The position numbers were made by a program, and so were the translations under genes. From Brevibacillus brevis NBRC 100599 (lineage in GTDB: Bacteria; Bacillota; Bacilli; Brevibacillales; Brevibacillaceae): a DNA stretch of 64,000 bases. The stretch lies in the NCBI RefSeq assembly GCF_000010165.1, contig NC_012491.1:5155001-5219000 (forward strand), in the 5' to 3' direction. Each line of letters starts with the position of its first letter. The first letter of the stretch is position 1. A model generated the notes under the pieces. That model was given only the letters and a program-made list of their open reading frames with translations, searched no databases and was not told the DNA's origin. Shown here piece by piece: positions 8,608 through 16,761 of this stretch.

Positions 8608-8638
8608 AAATTGGTTGGTTTGGATGTAAACCAATTGG
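8608..8638. promoter_or_regulatory. Likely MocR operator and divergent promoter region
   Basis: The MocR/LysE intergenic region carries TTGGTTT (8615-8621) and its complement AAACCAA (8628-8634), overlapping direct ATTGG repeats. Dyads and direct repeats in this position are usual for MocR regulators. Assignment to this regulator is by adjacency. Confidence 0.5.
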
Positions 8639-8723
8639 CTGGAGACAACGGATTCACAACCGTGAATAATGACAGTAATGCAAATGGCCTTTGCATCGAG
8701 AGAGAAACGGGGAGGAAACGATC

Positions 8724-9338
8724 ATGCTGGAAGCGATTTTGCACGGTTTTGTGCTTGCTTTTGGACTTATTTTACCGCTCGGCGCACAAAATGTTTTCGT
8801 TTTTAATCAGGGGGCTCTACAACCTACATTACTTCGCGCCATGCCCGTCGTACTGACTGCGGCACTCTGCGATACCCTGCTCATTTTATTGGCAGTATTG
8901 GGAGTCTCTTTGGTTGTATTGACAGTCACATGGCTGAAAACGGTGCTGTATGTCATCGGCTTCTTCTTTTTGGTGTATATGGGATATTTAACGTGGCGTA
9001 GCCGTCCAGATACTGAGGCTGGAGAGAAAGAGCGCTTTTCGGCCAAAAAGCAAATCATGTTTGCTGCCTCTGTCTCTTTGTTGAACCCGCATGCGATTCT
9101 CGACACGATCGGGGTCATCGGCACCAGCTCACTCAGCTATTCGGGAACAGAAAAGTGGGGCTTTACTGTTGCCTGCATCCTCGTATCCTGCTTCTGGTTT
9201 TTCGGCCTTTCTGTAGCTGGTCGTACAGCAGGACGATTGGACCGGTCCGGAAAATTGCAGCGTGGTCTGAATATGGTTTCTGCTGTGATTATGTGGGGAG
9301 TGGCCTTCTATATGGCAGCCCAATTACTCATCTCGTAA
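8724..9338 (+). CDS. LysE/ArgO-family amino acid exporter
   Basis: A 204-residue membrane protein with about six hydrophobic segments. The start LPLGAQNVFVFNQGA is the LysE/ArgO signature and SLLNPHAILDTIGVIG fits the conserved second repeat. The family exports basic amino acids such as lysine or arginine. GGAGG lies 7 bases before the ATG at 8724. It is divergent from the MocR regulator, which probably controls it in response to the exported amino acid or a PLP adduct. The exact substrate is not visible. Confidence 0.88.
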   Translation: MLEAILHGFVLAFGLILPLGAQNVFVFNQGALQPTLLRAMPVVLTAALCDTLLILLAVLGVSLVVLTVTWLKTVLYVIGFFFLVYMGYLTWRSRPDTEAGEKERFSAKKQIMFAASVSLLNPHAILDTIGVIGTSSLSYSGTEKWGFTVACILVSCFWFFGLSVAGRTAGRLDRSGKLQRGLNMVSAVIMWGVAFYMAAQLLIS

Positions 9339-9370
9339 AGAGTTCATGAAAAAGTGAATAATCCCCATCC

Positions 9371-9412
9371 CCTCCACTCAAAATACTCCTATTCGGGTTT
9401 TCGAAGTGGAGG
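9371..9412 (+). promoter_or_regulatory. Hairpin that can mask the ribosome binding site of the DUF47 gene
   Basis: CCTCCACT (9371-9378) is complementary to AGTGGAGG (9405-9412), and the second arm contains the ribosome binding site of the following gene. The 8-bp stem has a 26-base loop. This would limit translation unless the first arm is blocked. Whether it forms in the cell is unknown. Confidence 0.4.
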
Positions 9413-9420
9413 TTTGTTTA

Positions 9421-10038
9421 ATGCTTTTTACCAAATCGGATGCACTCTTGGATGACTTGTATGAGATTGCGAAAAATGTGCATCAGACGGCGATCTATTT
9501 TAACGAATACAAAATCACTTCATTAGAGACAGTCAAAACCTTTGCTACAGAGATGAAGGAGTACGAAACAAAGGGCGACAAGCTCATCCATGAAATCATC
9601 GTGCAAATCAACAAGACATTTATTACCGCAATCGAGCGTGAGGACGTTCTGGACCTTGCCGTCAAGCTGGATGATGTGCTGGACGGATTGGAGTTTTGCG
9701 CTTCGCGACTCTATATGTACGATATCATGGAACCAGATCAAACGATGGTGCAATTCGGACAACTCATCGAAGAAGCTACCAAGCAAATTCTTCTCGCCAT
9801 CGAACTGCTTCAAAAGCAAAAGTTGTCTGCTATGAAGGAGTACATCATCCGCATTAACGATTTGGAAAGCGAGGGGGATGAATTGGTGCGGAGCAGCATT
9901 CGGCAATTGTTCAAAAACTCAAGCGATCCCATTCACATTATGCAGCTCAAAGAGGTTTACGAAGTGCTCGAAGATGTCATGGATCATTGCGAGGATGTCG
10001 CGGATGCGATGGAATCCGTGATCATGGGCAACTCTTAA
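9421..10038 (+). CDS. DUF47/PhoU-like accessory protein of a Pit transporter
   Basis: A 205-residue, all-helical, acidic protein of the DUF47 (PhoU-like) family. Typical segments are DDLYEIAKNVHQTA, AVKLDDVLDGLEF and YEVLEDVMDHCEDVADAME; the acidic pairs are those that bind metals in PhoU-like bundles. Such proteins commonly sit directly before a Pit gene and tune low-affinity phosphate uptake. AGTGGAGG precedes the ATG at 9421. The Pit gene starts 18 bases downstream. Confidence 0.9.
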   Translation: MLFTKSDALLDDLYEIAKNVHQTAIYFNEYKITSLETVKTFATEMKEYETKGDKLIHEIIVQINKTFITAIEREDVLDLAVKLDDVLDGLEFCASRLYMYDIMEPDQTMVQFGQLIEEATKQILLAIELLQKQKLSAMKEYIIRINDLESEGDELVRSSIRQLFKNSSDPIHIMQLKEVYEVLEDVMDHCEDVADAMESVIMGNS

Positions 10039-10056
10039 ACAAGGAGACCTACTTTC

Positions 10057-11064
10057 ATGTATACGAGCCTTCCTCTTGTGATTGCCGTTATCATTTTGGC
10101 TGTTTTCTTTGATTTCATCAACGGGTTTCACGACACTGCCAATGCCATCGCAACCACCGTATCCACCAAGGCTCTCCCGCCTAAGATTGCCATTTGCCTA
10201 GCGGCTATCATGAACTTTATCGGTGCCCTGACATTTACCGGGGTCGCCAAAACTATTGGTGGAGAGATCGCCGATCCAACCAAGCTGGAATTCGGTGTGC
10301 TTGTGGTCATGGCTGCTCTCTTGGCTGCGATTCTTTGGAATTTGATTACGTGGTGGTACGGTATCCCCAGCAGTTCGTCTCATGCTCTCATCGGCTCACT
10401 CGTAGGGGCAGTCCTCGCTTCCGCTGGGAGTGCGCAAATCAACTGGACTGGTTTTTCAAAAATATTCGAGGCACTTATTGTGTCACCGGTTATTGCGCTC
10501 GTAGCCGCTTACCTCATGATGAATTTGGTTTATTTCATTTTCAGTCGGATCATGGTTCCTCCTTCCAAGGTCAACCGGGGATTTCGCTTCTTTCAGATTT
10601 TCACGGCGGCCCTGCAATCCTTTACACATGGAACGAATGACGCACAAAAAGCGATGGGCATTATCGTATTCGCTCTCGTTGCCGCTGACCTGCATACAGA
10701 TACCAGCACGATTCCTTTCTGGGTGCAGTTCATTTGTGCCCTCGCGATGGGCTTGGGAACCTCTATCGGAGGCTGGAAAATCATCAAGACGGTCGGAGGC
10801 AAAATCACCAAAATTGAACCGATTAATGGAGCCACTGCCGATCTCACCTCGTCTTCGATCATTTTTACCTTTACGCAGTTAGGCTTGCCTGTGAGCTCTA
10901 CCCATGTCATCTCTTCCGGGATCATGGGGGTCGGTGCAGCCAAACGGCTAAAAAGCGTCAATTGGGGCGTTGCCAAACGTATCGTGATCACCTGGTTTAT
11001 TACGCTGCCGATTTCTGCCTTGCTCGCAGCGGCCATTTATTTGTTGTTACATGTATTTATCTAA
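10057..11064 (+). CDS. pit: Low-affinity inorganic phosphate transporter (Pit family)
   Basis: A 335-residue membrane protein with about ten hydrophobic segments and the two inverted PiT signatures: NGFHDTANAIAT near the N-terminus and THGTNDAQKAMG in the second half. SSSHALIGSLVGA and SSTHVISSGIMGVG are the matching phosphate-loop repeats. Pit proteins import metal-phosphate complexes using the ion gradient. AAGGAG lies before the ATG. It is co-transcribed with the DUF47 gene and ends at a terminator. Nothing like a Pho box was seen. Confidence 0.93.
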   Translation: MYTSLPLVIAVIILAVFFDFINGFHDTANAIATTVSTKALPPKIAICLAAIMNFIGALTFTGVAKTIGGEIADPTKLEFGVLVVMAALLAAILWNLITWWYGIPSSSSHALIGSLVGAVLASAGSAQINWTGFSKIFEALIVSPVIALVAAYLMMNLVYFIFSRIMVPPSKVNRGFRFFQIFTAALQSFTHGTNDAQKAMGIIVFALVAADLHTDTSTIPFWVQFICALAMGLGTSIGGWKIIKTVGGKITKIEPINGATADLTSSSIIFTFTQLGLPVSSTHVISSGIMGVGAAKRLKSVNWGVAKRIVITWFITLPISALLAAAIYLLLHVFI

Positions 11065-11068
11065 AAGC

Positions 11069-11102
11069 AAAAGGGACGAGTAACAGGCTCGCCCCTTTTT
11101 TC
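11069..11102 (+). terminator. Intrinsic terminator after pit
   Basis: AAAGGG-A-CGAG pairs with CTCG-C-CCCTTT around a 7-base loop, with a T-run on the plus strand. Confidence 0.85.
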
Positions 11103-11159
11103 TGTTATCCGAATGAAAAAACCAAGTAAGACTAGCGCGATTATATTAAGGTTTACATC

Positions 11160-11192
11160 AAAATGAAAGGCCATTCTGGAAAGGATGGCCTT
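11160..11192 (-). terminator. Intrinsic terminator of the PadR operon
   Basis: On the minus strand AAGGCCATCC pairs with GAATGGCCTT and is followed by TCATTTT. It lies about 60 bases downstream of the DUF4825 gene. Confidence 0.7.
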
Positions 11193-11249
11193 AAAACTTC
11201 CGTTACAGACAGCGTGGTGAAACGTTAGCTGCTTTGCATTGCTTTTGCC

Positions 11250-11798
11250 TTACTCTTTTATAAGCTGTTTCATACCCTCTTCAACAAATTGATCATCCCG
11301 TAACTTGTCCTGCACACTTTTCCGCCACTTTTCTTTCGTCAATAGCGATGCCAAATTTTCACCGAAGAGACCTTGCATAGCAACTCTTGTGGCAACAATC
11401 GTGGTGTCTGGAAAGCGATATTCGATTGTCTGCAAATTGTCGACCAGAGCAAAGGCTGACACGGTGTTGTACAGCATCGCTTGCTTGAATAATTTCGCCT
11501 CGATGTCGGTCGTCTTCTCCTCGTAATGAATCTCAATCGTAAACTTCTCCGGACGGAGCTGAAATGTACGCTTGCGATCACTTAACGGCAAATGATTGAA
11601 CATAACCAGATTCGATGTAGCGCCCATGTACTTGTTTTTGTATGGCAAAATGGATTCCAAATCGTGAGTCAGCGGGCTTTGCTGAGCCAATTGATACTGC
11701 TCCGATTGCGCTTCGTTCTTCGGTATTATGATGATCTGAATAGCCATGAATAGGACAACCCCGATGAGAACCAAAGCAAGTATGATTTTATTTCGCAA
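11250..11798 (-). CDS. DUF4825-like membrane-anchored protein
   Basis: A 182-residue protein with one N-terminal membrane helix (about residues 4-24) and an extracellular domain that resembles DUF4825 (YKNKYMGATSNLVMFNHLP). I chose the TTG at 11798 because GGGGAAGGTG lies 7 bases before it; an ATG at 11822 is in frame but lacks a ribosome binding site. It overlaps the preceding gene by 11 bases, so translation is probably coupled. It belongs to the PadR operon with an envelope theme. Confidence 0.7.
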   Translation of the reverse strand: MRNKIILALVLIGVVLFMAIQIIIIPKNEAQSEQYQLAQQSPLTHDLESILPYKNKYMGATSNLVMFNHLPLSDRKRTFQLRPEKFTIEIHYEEKTTDIEAKLFKQAMLYNTVSAFALVDNLQTIEYRFPDTTIVATRVAMQGLFGENLASLLTKEKWRKSVQDKLRDDQFVEEGMKQLIKE

Positions 11799-12480
11799 TG
11801 TCGTCACCTTCCCCTGCATCATATTTTAAAATTAGTCGCGGAAAGGAGTGGAGCCACAGCGGAATGAGGATCGAGAGAAAAGGCAGCGCATACCCTACAG
11901 CAATGTTAGCGAATTGATAGGGTCCAGTAAGATTCACTGGCGTTGAAAACCATAGATTGCTACCAAAATAGAGGGCTGTCGTAAACACAAGTGTCCCGAC
12001 AATATAAAGCGCCCACAGCATCCAGCCCGTTTTTCGCAACAAAAAGGCAGATCGCACATTCAAGTGGGTCAATTGATGGGAAGAAGCAGGTCGGTTGATC
12101 CCTAACAAGACCAAATAAACGATACCGATGAGAATGCAAATCGCAAGCAGACCATAGTTCAAAAAGATACCCATTCTCCAGATTCGCAAGGGCATAGTCA
12201 CAATCCAGGCAATGAGTCCGTACAGCAATCCGAGCTGCAACAACTCTTGCAGGAGTGGAAGTATGTATATCTTACGGCGTTCTCCGACAAACGAATCAAT
12301 TGAAGGGAGATTGGCCTTTGCTTTTTTCACGGCTTCATCCAACGATAGCCCATCTGCGACCAAGTCGGCGACCTTTGCCTCCAAATTGCTCAATACTTCC
12401 CACTTGAGCTCTTCGATTTGTTTACTTCCCCTGTAATTTTGAAACAACTGATCGACATGGTGCTGTAAACTCTCCATCAC
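11788..12480 (-). CDS. Membrane protein with permease-prefix-like N-terminus
   Basis: A 230-residue protein. The first 75 residues (DELFQNYRGSK-like start, LSLDEAVKKAKANLPSID) look like the soluble permease-prefix/DUF1700-like domain found beside PadR regulators. Five or so membrane helices follow, from about residue 75. It starts inside the last codons of the PadR gene (4-base ATGA-type overlap) and is followed by the DUF4825 gene. In known loci this kind of protein acts with PadR regulators on membrane stress or antimicrobial resistance; the role here is inferred. Confidence 0.7.
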   Translation of the reverse strand: MMESLQHHVDQLFQNYRGSKQIEELKWEVLSNLEAKVADLVADGLSLDEAVKKAKANLPSIDSFVGERRKIYILPLLQELLQLGLLYGLIAWIVTMPLRIWRMGIFLNYGLLAICILIGIVYLVLLGINRPASSHQLTHLNVRSAFLLRKTGWMLWALYIVGTLVFTTALYFGSNLWFSTPVNLTGPYQFANIAVGYALPFLSILIPLWLHSFPRLILKYDAGEGDDIAK

Positions 12481-12824
12481 ACTTCATCCCGCCTTTCGAT
12501 GAGCTGGTCAATCAATTCTTTGGCGACCTTCCAAGATGCCAAGGCTCTTTCGTACGCCTCTCTCCCCGCTTCTGTCACCTGATAATATTTGCGTCTCCCC
12601 CCCTGGCTCTCATTTCCCCAGTACGAAGCGATCAGCTTGTGTGACTCTAATCTTTTCAGACTGGTATACAAAGAGGGCTCTTTCAGTTCGTAGCGACCGT
12701 CGCTGTTTTTGAAAATGGCTTTGATGATTTCGTACCCATAGTTATCGCCGTCATACAGGACACGAAGAATAATCGTATCGATATGACCGCGGATAATTTC
12801 ACTGCTAATACTGCTGTCACTCAT
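12477..12824 (-). CDS. PadR-family transcriptional regulator
   Basis: A 115-residue PadR regulator with the winged-helix start (GHIDTIILRVLYDGDNYGYEI), the EPSLYTSLKRLES recognition helix and a GGRRKYYQVTEAG wing. A short C-terminal helix would mediate dimerisation. The start at 12824 has GAGGTGAACGAG directly upstream; the frame extends further but lacks a ribosome binding site. It is the first gene of an operon with two membrane proteins. A near-perfect dyad at 12851-12885 directly upstream is the likely autoregulatory operator. Confidence 0.93.
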   Translation of the reverse strand: MSDSSISSEIIRGHIDTIILRVLYDGDNYGYEIIKAIFKNSDGRYELKEPSLYTSLKRLESHKLIASYWGNESQGGRRKYYQVTEAGREAYERALASWKVAKELIDQLIERRDEV

Positions 12825-12850
12825 CTCGTTCACCTCGCAGATATAGCATA

Positions 12851-12885
12851 ACACATATTACTATGTATGACGAAGTAATATGTGT
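12851..12885. promoter_or_regulatory. PadR operator (perfect 12-bp arms)
   Basis: ACACATATTACT (12851-12862) and its exact complement (12874-12885) are separated by 11 bases. PadR proteins bind palindromes of ATGT/ACAT type. The site lies 27 bases upstream of the padR start, where it would overlap the promoter, so autorepression of the whole operon is likely. Confidence 0.8.
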
Positions 12886-12901
12886 CGAATTGTTCTACTC
12901 A

Positions 12902-12942
12902 CAAAAAAAAACAAGACCACTCAAAAAGTTGAGATAGTCTTG
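12902..12942 (-). terminator. Intrinsic terminator of the ECF sigma operon
   Basis: On the minus strand a 13-14 bp stem starting CAAGACTATCTCAA is followed by nine T residues, 23 bases after the anti-sigma stop codon. Confidence 0.92.
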
Positions 12943-12964
12943 ACATATAGGCAGCCCGATCGTT

Positions 12965-14419
12965 TTATTGTTTCATCTGGTACACCAGATAGGGTGCTGG
13001 CGTCCGTTTTCCGTTTAGTTCCGGCCATACATAAAGCAGTTCCAGTGAGGGACGATTCCCCTTGTTAGGCTCTGTAGATGCTTTCCCTATTTCTGAAAAA
13101 TTCCCTTCCAGGCCTACTACCTGTCTGCTGGTGCTATCCACCCAAACCTTATACTTGTGACTCTCCGCTCTTGCTCCTTGTGTAATGGCAATGAAGTCTA
13201 TCCTGATTGCTGAGTCTTCCACCGCCGCGCCCTCCATTGCAAGCTGCGTGATTTGTCTTGGCAAATAGGACGCCAGTTTTTTGACACCGATTTGGGCTGC
13301 TTCTGCTTGGGACAGCTCCGGGGAAGTATGTGACTCCGTATTTGTTTTCATCCGATACGCCAGCAGTTGACCAGATTTCTTGGCAAACCTCGCAGTGAGA
13401 TAAGTAGCATCTGTCATTTTCCACGTATATTCCATGTACGATTCGTGTTCTTCTGTTGATAATGGACGGTTATCCCCTTCGATACGTACACCGAACTCTT
13501 TCTGGATCAGAGTGGCTATCTCCTCATCTGAGTTGGCCATGAGCAGCTTACCTTGTGCCTGAATCGGGATGAGGCTATAGCTTCCAGTTGCTGCCACGCT
13601 CTGAAAGCGATGATCGAGGACTTCCCCGTTCAATGCGTTGATATAGCCTGCAAAAGCCGCTACTTCTTCTTGCTTCAAACTGGCTGTCAGCCTTTGTACT
13701 GCTTCCTCTTTGGAAATTGCTTTTTCTGGATTGGGAAATAGCGAGAGATCTGCTTCTCCATCGAGATTCTCTTCCAAGACCATACCCGCTGGTGTTCCAT
13801 CTGACTTCAAGTGAACCTTCACGACACTGTCGGCGAACGGTATACCGTTAATGACGCGTAGAAAAACAGCCGTATCTTTTTCCAGATGGTTAGAAGCAAG
13901 TTGATATTGCTTACTTTTATCGCCTAATTTCTGCTTCATATATTGCACGACAGACAGCGTTGTATTGCTTGCCGTGGCTGCCGTTTTTGGCAGTGCTTGG
14001 CTTTCAGGGAGCGATTGTGATTGCGTAATGACACTCTGTTCTTTCTGTTTGGGCTGTTCTTTCACCTGGCTTATTTTCCGCTGCTCGGCAACAGGAGGAA
14101 TATTCCTTTGCTCCGGTATGTCCTTCTCTTTTGCCAGTGAAGGCGCATTCTCTGCAGGCTGCTCCGTACGTACACTGCTAGTCCCATTTGGCGCTTCTTT
14201 TCCGTCAGGCACAGCTACCAAGAGAGCCAGTACGACAGTTGCAGCTGCACCTCCTGTCATCGACAAGATACGGCCCACTTTTTTCCTCTGCTTCATCTGC
14301 CTTGCCTGTTTAACCAGCGTCTGATCCAAATAGGTGACAAATTCCTGACGTGGGGGTGGGTCCTGCCTTCTTAACCCTCGCAGCTGGACCGTCAGCTTCT
14401 CATCCTCTAGCCCACTCAT
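12965..14419 (-). CDS. Anti-sigma factor with YcdB/YcdC-like extracellular sensor domain
   Basis: A 484-residue protein. The N-terminal 47 residues would bind the sigma factor; no zinc HxxxCxxC motif is present. One membrane helix follows (about residues 49-68), then a low-complexity linker rich in E, P and Q to about residue 150. The extracellular part carries segments such as NPEKAISKEEAVQRL and FLRVINGIPFADSVVKV. These correspond to PDPKKAVSHEQAVKEYL and FVNVHEGIPVLDDEI in the two secreted proteins just upstream, so sensor and secreted proteins share the YcdB/YcdC domain type. It overlaps the sigma gene by 20 bases and ends at a strong terminator. Confidence 0.82.
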   Translation of the reverse strand: MSGLEDEKLTVQLRGLRRQDPPPRQEFVTYLDQTLVKQARQMKQRKKVGRILSMTGGAAATVVLALLVAVPDGKEAPNGTSSVRTEQPAENAPSLAKEKDIPEQRNIPPVAEQRKISQVKEQPKQKEQSVITQSQSLPESQALPKTAATASNTTLSVVQYMKQKLGDKSKQYQLASNHLEKDTAVFLRVINGIPFADSVVKVHLKSDGTPAGMVLEENLDGEADLSLFPNPEKAISKEEAVQRLTASLKQEEVAAFAGYINALNGEVLDHRFQSVAATGSYSLIPIQAQGKLLMANSDEEIATLIQKEFGVRIEGDNRPLSTEEHESYMEYTWKMTDATYLTARFAKKSGQLLAYRMKTNTESHTSPELSQAEAAQIGVKKLASYLPRQITQLAMEGAAVEDSAIRIDFIAITQGARAESHKYKVWVDSTSRQVVGLEGNFSEIGKASTEPNKGNRPSLELLYVWPELNGKRTPAPYLVYQMKQ

Positions 14420-14942
14420 TTAGAAAGCCCCCTTCCTCCGTATCATCCATCATTTCTTTGACCAGCTTTAATGCCCGATGGGTGTTTACTTTCACCTTGG
14501 ATTCCGATACACCCAGGATTTCTGCCGTCTCCTTGACGCTGTATTCCTCGATGCAACGCAAAATCAGAACCAGACGATAATGGGGCGCTAGCTTTTGGAT
14601 CGCTTGCTTCAGCTCACGAACGTTTTCCCGCTTGGTCAGGACATTTTCCGGACTCCCTTCCTTGGTCGCCAGCTTCATCAGCCAGTTTTCTGAGAAAAAG
14701 GACTTGACCTTCTGCTTGCGATGCTGGTCAATCGCCGCATGCTTGGCAATGGAGAAGAGCCATGTTTTCAGAGTGACTCTGCCATCAAATCCGGCGAGCC
14801 CTTTTAACACTCTCGTAAAAACCTCCTGTGTCAAGTCCTCGGCATCATTCTGGTTGCCGGTAAAATGGAGCAGAAAGTAGTAAACGTCCTGATAGTGAGC
14901 ATGATAGATCGCGCTGATCCGCTGCTCGATATCCTCCTGCAC
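14400..14942 (-). CDS. ECF-type RNA polymerase sigma factor
   Basis: A 180-residue sigma factor with sigma-70 region 2 (YYFLLHFTGNQNDAEDLTQEVFTRVL split over about residues 21-46) and region 4 (LAPHYRLVLILR and SVKETAEILGVSESKVK, about residues 115-160). It starts with GTG at 14942, 8 bases after AGGAGG. The anti-sigma gene overlaps its end, the usual pairing of an ECF sigma and its membrane antagonist. It lies downstream of two secreted protein genes. An ECF-type promoter (TGTAAC, 16 bases, CGATTA) upstream of the first of these suggests autoregulation. I cannot assign it to SigW, SigX, SigV or SigM by name. Confidence 0.93.
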   Translation of the reverse strand: MQEDIEQRISAIYHAHYQDVYYFLLHFTGNQNDAEDLTQEVFTRVLKGLAGFDGRVTLKTWLFSIAKHAAIDQHRKQKVKSFFSENWLMKLATKEGSPENVLTKRENVRELKQAIQKLAPHYRLVLILRCIEEYSVKETAEILGVSESKVKVNTHRALKLVKEMMDDTEEGGFLNEWARG

Positions 14943-14968
14943 GGGTTAGCCTCCTGTCTTAGTACGGA

Positions 14969-16597
14969 TTAATGAAATTCACCTGTAGTAGTAAATTTGC
15001 CGGTTAGGGCATCAATTTCTCGGTGGTCTAGGGATATGGCTGTTCTGTACGCCAGAATGGGTTGATAACTTGGGTTATCCGACAAAATATCGGCATCCGG
15101 TGTCAAATATTGCAGCTCCAGTGGACGCACTTTCAAGTATTCCTTTACCGCCTGCTCATGTGATACAGCCTTTTTGGGGTCAGGCAGAATGAGCGGTTCC
15201 CAAGATACATCCTCCATACGCAGACTTATCACCTCTCCCGTGATACGGTCTATTCTGATAGAAATCTCATCATCCAGAACCGGAATCCCTTCGTGCACAT
15301 TTACAAACTTGAAGCCCTGCTCAGCGCCTCTCTGCCGAAACTCTGCTGTCCCAATCGGCATCACTTCTTTTACATGCTTTGGTCCGTACTTTTCCAGCGC
15401 AGCAATAGCTAGTTTCATCGATTCTTCTGGCGTTAGCCATTTCTTTCCGTTTGGATCTTCTTCAGGGTGTTCTCTTTCTTTCTTTTTCTTGTCAACCATA
15501 CCGTAGCTCATGAATCGTCCTGTTTCTTTCTCCGTTATAATGATAGCCTCCAAGTCTTTATTGATTTCATGTGTATATTCCTTACCTTTCGTATCTTCAG
15601 AAATGCCTTCTTTTATTTTTTCAGCTTTGCTCTCGATCCCAAAAGCAGCGAACAAAGCTGCTGCTTCCTCTGTCGTCTTTACGGTTACTTCCTTACCGAC
15701 AGGATTCACTCTGACAATGGGGTTATATGCACTCCCCGAACCTTCATAAGCACTCCCCGAACCTTCATCATCAGGAACTTCCATGCCTGTTTTGGCATCG
15801 ATAAATTCCGAGAATTCCGATTTGTATCGTAAGGTAGGAGAGCCATACAAGTATTCCTTCGTTTTCTCGTTCCATCCCTCTACTGGCTGTTTCAAATAAA
15901 AGAGCTTCAGGTGCTTGGCGAAGGCTTTTTCCGCCTGATCCTTGGATATGGCTTCCTTAGGATCAGCAAACTTCAAATCTTCGAGGGCTGGTGCATCATC
16001 GCCCCCGAGCCCGTATAAGCCTTCCCCTTTTGATATAACTTCCCCCTTGCTGTTTACGGTTAGATTAACATTCACATTCAAATATGGAAGACCGTTTACC
16101 TGTTTCGTAAACAAAGCTTCATTTTGATCCGAATAATTAGGGTTATATTTGAAGCCACCCATATCTGCTCCGTACCATTGCTTCATAAAATCTGTTGCTT
16201 TACTGACTACCTTGTCATGCTCAATCTTCGGCCTTCCTTCTTCGGGAAATTCCTCGTTGTATCTAAACCCCTTGGGATTCCCTTGTTTATCCAAACTGAA
16301 TTCAAAAGACGGCTTCTTCTTCTCCTTGGACGTTTGCAAGATGATGGTTATACGATTCGTTCCATCCTTTTTTTCTAAAATTTCAAGCGAACTGTAAGAA
16401 AAATCGGCTAAATATGGCAACCTTTCCTTTACCTTTTGGATTGCAAGCTCTACCTTCACTTTCCATTCAGGTGCAAGCTCCTTTGCCTTGCTCTCCTCCG
16501 CCAGCACTTGACCATTATTCGTCAGATAGATTGGCGTAGTAGCAAGTAGAGTTGCAGTTGTTACCGAAAAAATCACTTTATTCAGCTTTTTCATCAT
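14969..16597 (-). CDS. Secreted YcdB/YcdC-domain protein, copy 2
   Basis: A 542-residue protein with a signal peptide (basic start MMKKLNK, hydrophobic core, cleavage near QVLAEE) and repeated PepSY-like/YcdB segments: EKVVSK-type helices, KNVHEGIPVLDDE-type strands and the closing PDPKKAVSHEQAVKEYL unit. It contains a 7-residue tandem duplication (GSGSAYE repeated, about 21 bp at 15730-15760) absent from copy 1. AGGAGG precedes the start. It is a close duplicate of the upstream gene at 16762. Its own -35 element was lost at the duplication boundary, so it is probably read from the promoter of copy 1. Its molecular function is not known. Confidence 0.8.
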   Translation of the reverse strand: MMKKLNKVIFSVTTATLLATTPIYLTNNGQVLAEESKAKELAPEWKVKVELAIQKVKERLPYLADFSYSSLEILEKKDGTNRITIILQTSKEKKKPSFEFSLDKQGNPKGFRYNEEFPEEGRPKIEHDKVVSKATDFMKQWYGADMGGFKYNPNYSDQNEALFTKQVNGLPYLNVNVNLTVNSKGEVISKGEGLYGLGGDDAPALEDLKFADPKEAISKDQAEKAFAKHLKLFYLKQPVEGWNEKTKEYLYGSPTLRYKSEFSEFIDAKTGMEVPDDEGSGSAYEGSGSAYNPIVRVNPVGKEVTVKTTEEAAALFAAFGIESKAEKIKEGISEDTKGKEYTHEINKDLEAIIITEKETGRFMSYGMVDKKKKEREHPEEDPNGKKWLTPEESMKLAIAALEKYGPKHVKEVMPIGTAEFRQRGAEQGFKFVNVHEGIPVLDDEISIRIDRITGEVISLRMEDVSWEPLILPDPKKAVSHEQAVKEYLKVRPLELQYLTPDADILSDNPSYQPILAYRTAISLDHREIDALTGKFTTTGEFH

Positions 16598-16745
16598 TTA
16601 CATCCTCCCGTATTTTTTTCAACATTAATGAATCGTAAGAAATAGCAAAAGTCTGGTTGCCGGTAAAATGGAGCAGAAAGTAGTAAACGTCCTGATAGTG
16701 AGCATGATAGATCGCGCTAATCCGCTGCTCGATATCCTCCTGCAC
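16578..16745 (-). pseudogene. Truncated 5' copy of the ECF sigma gene (hybrid 55-codon frame)
   Basis: Bases 16652-16745 match 14849-14942, the first 31 codons of the sigma gene, including its GTG and ribosome binding site, with one silent change. At 16652 the sigma sequence stops abruptly and joins the former promoter spacer of the YcdB-domain gene. The frame stays open for 24 more codons and ends at 16578, inside the start of copy 2. It is the scar of a tandem duplication. A short N-terminal sigma peptide could be made if the site is translated. Confidence 0.85.
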
Positions 16746-16761
16746 GGGTTAGCCTCCTGTC

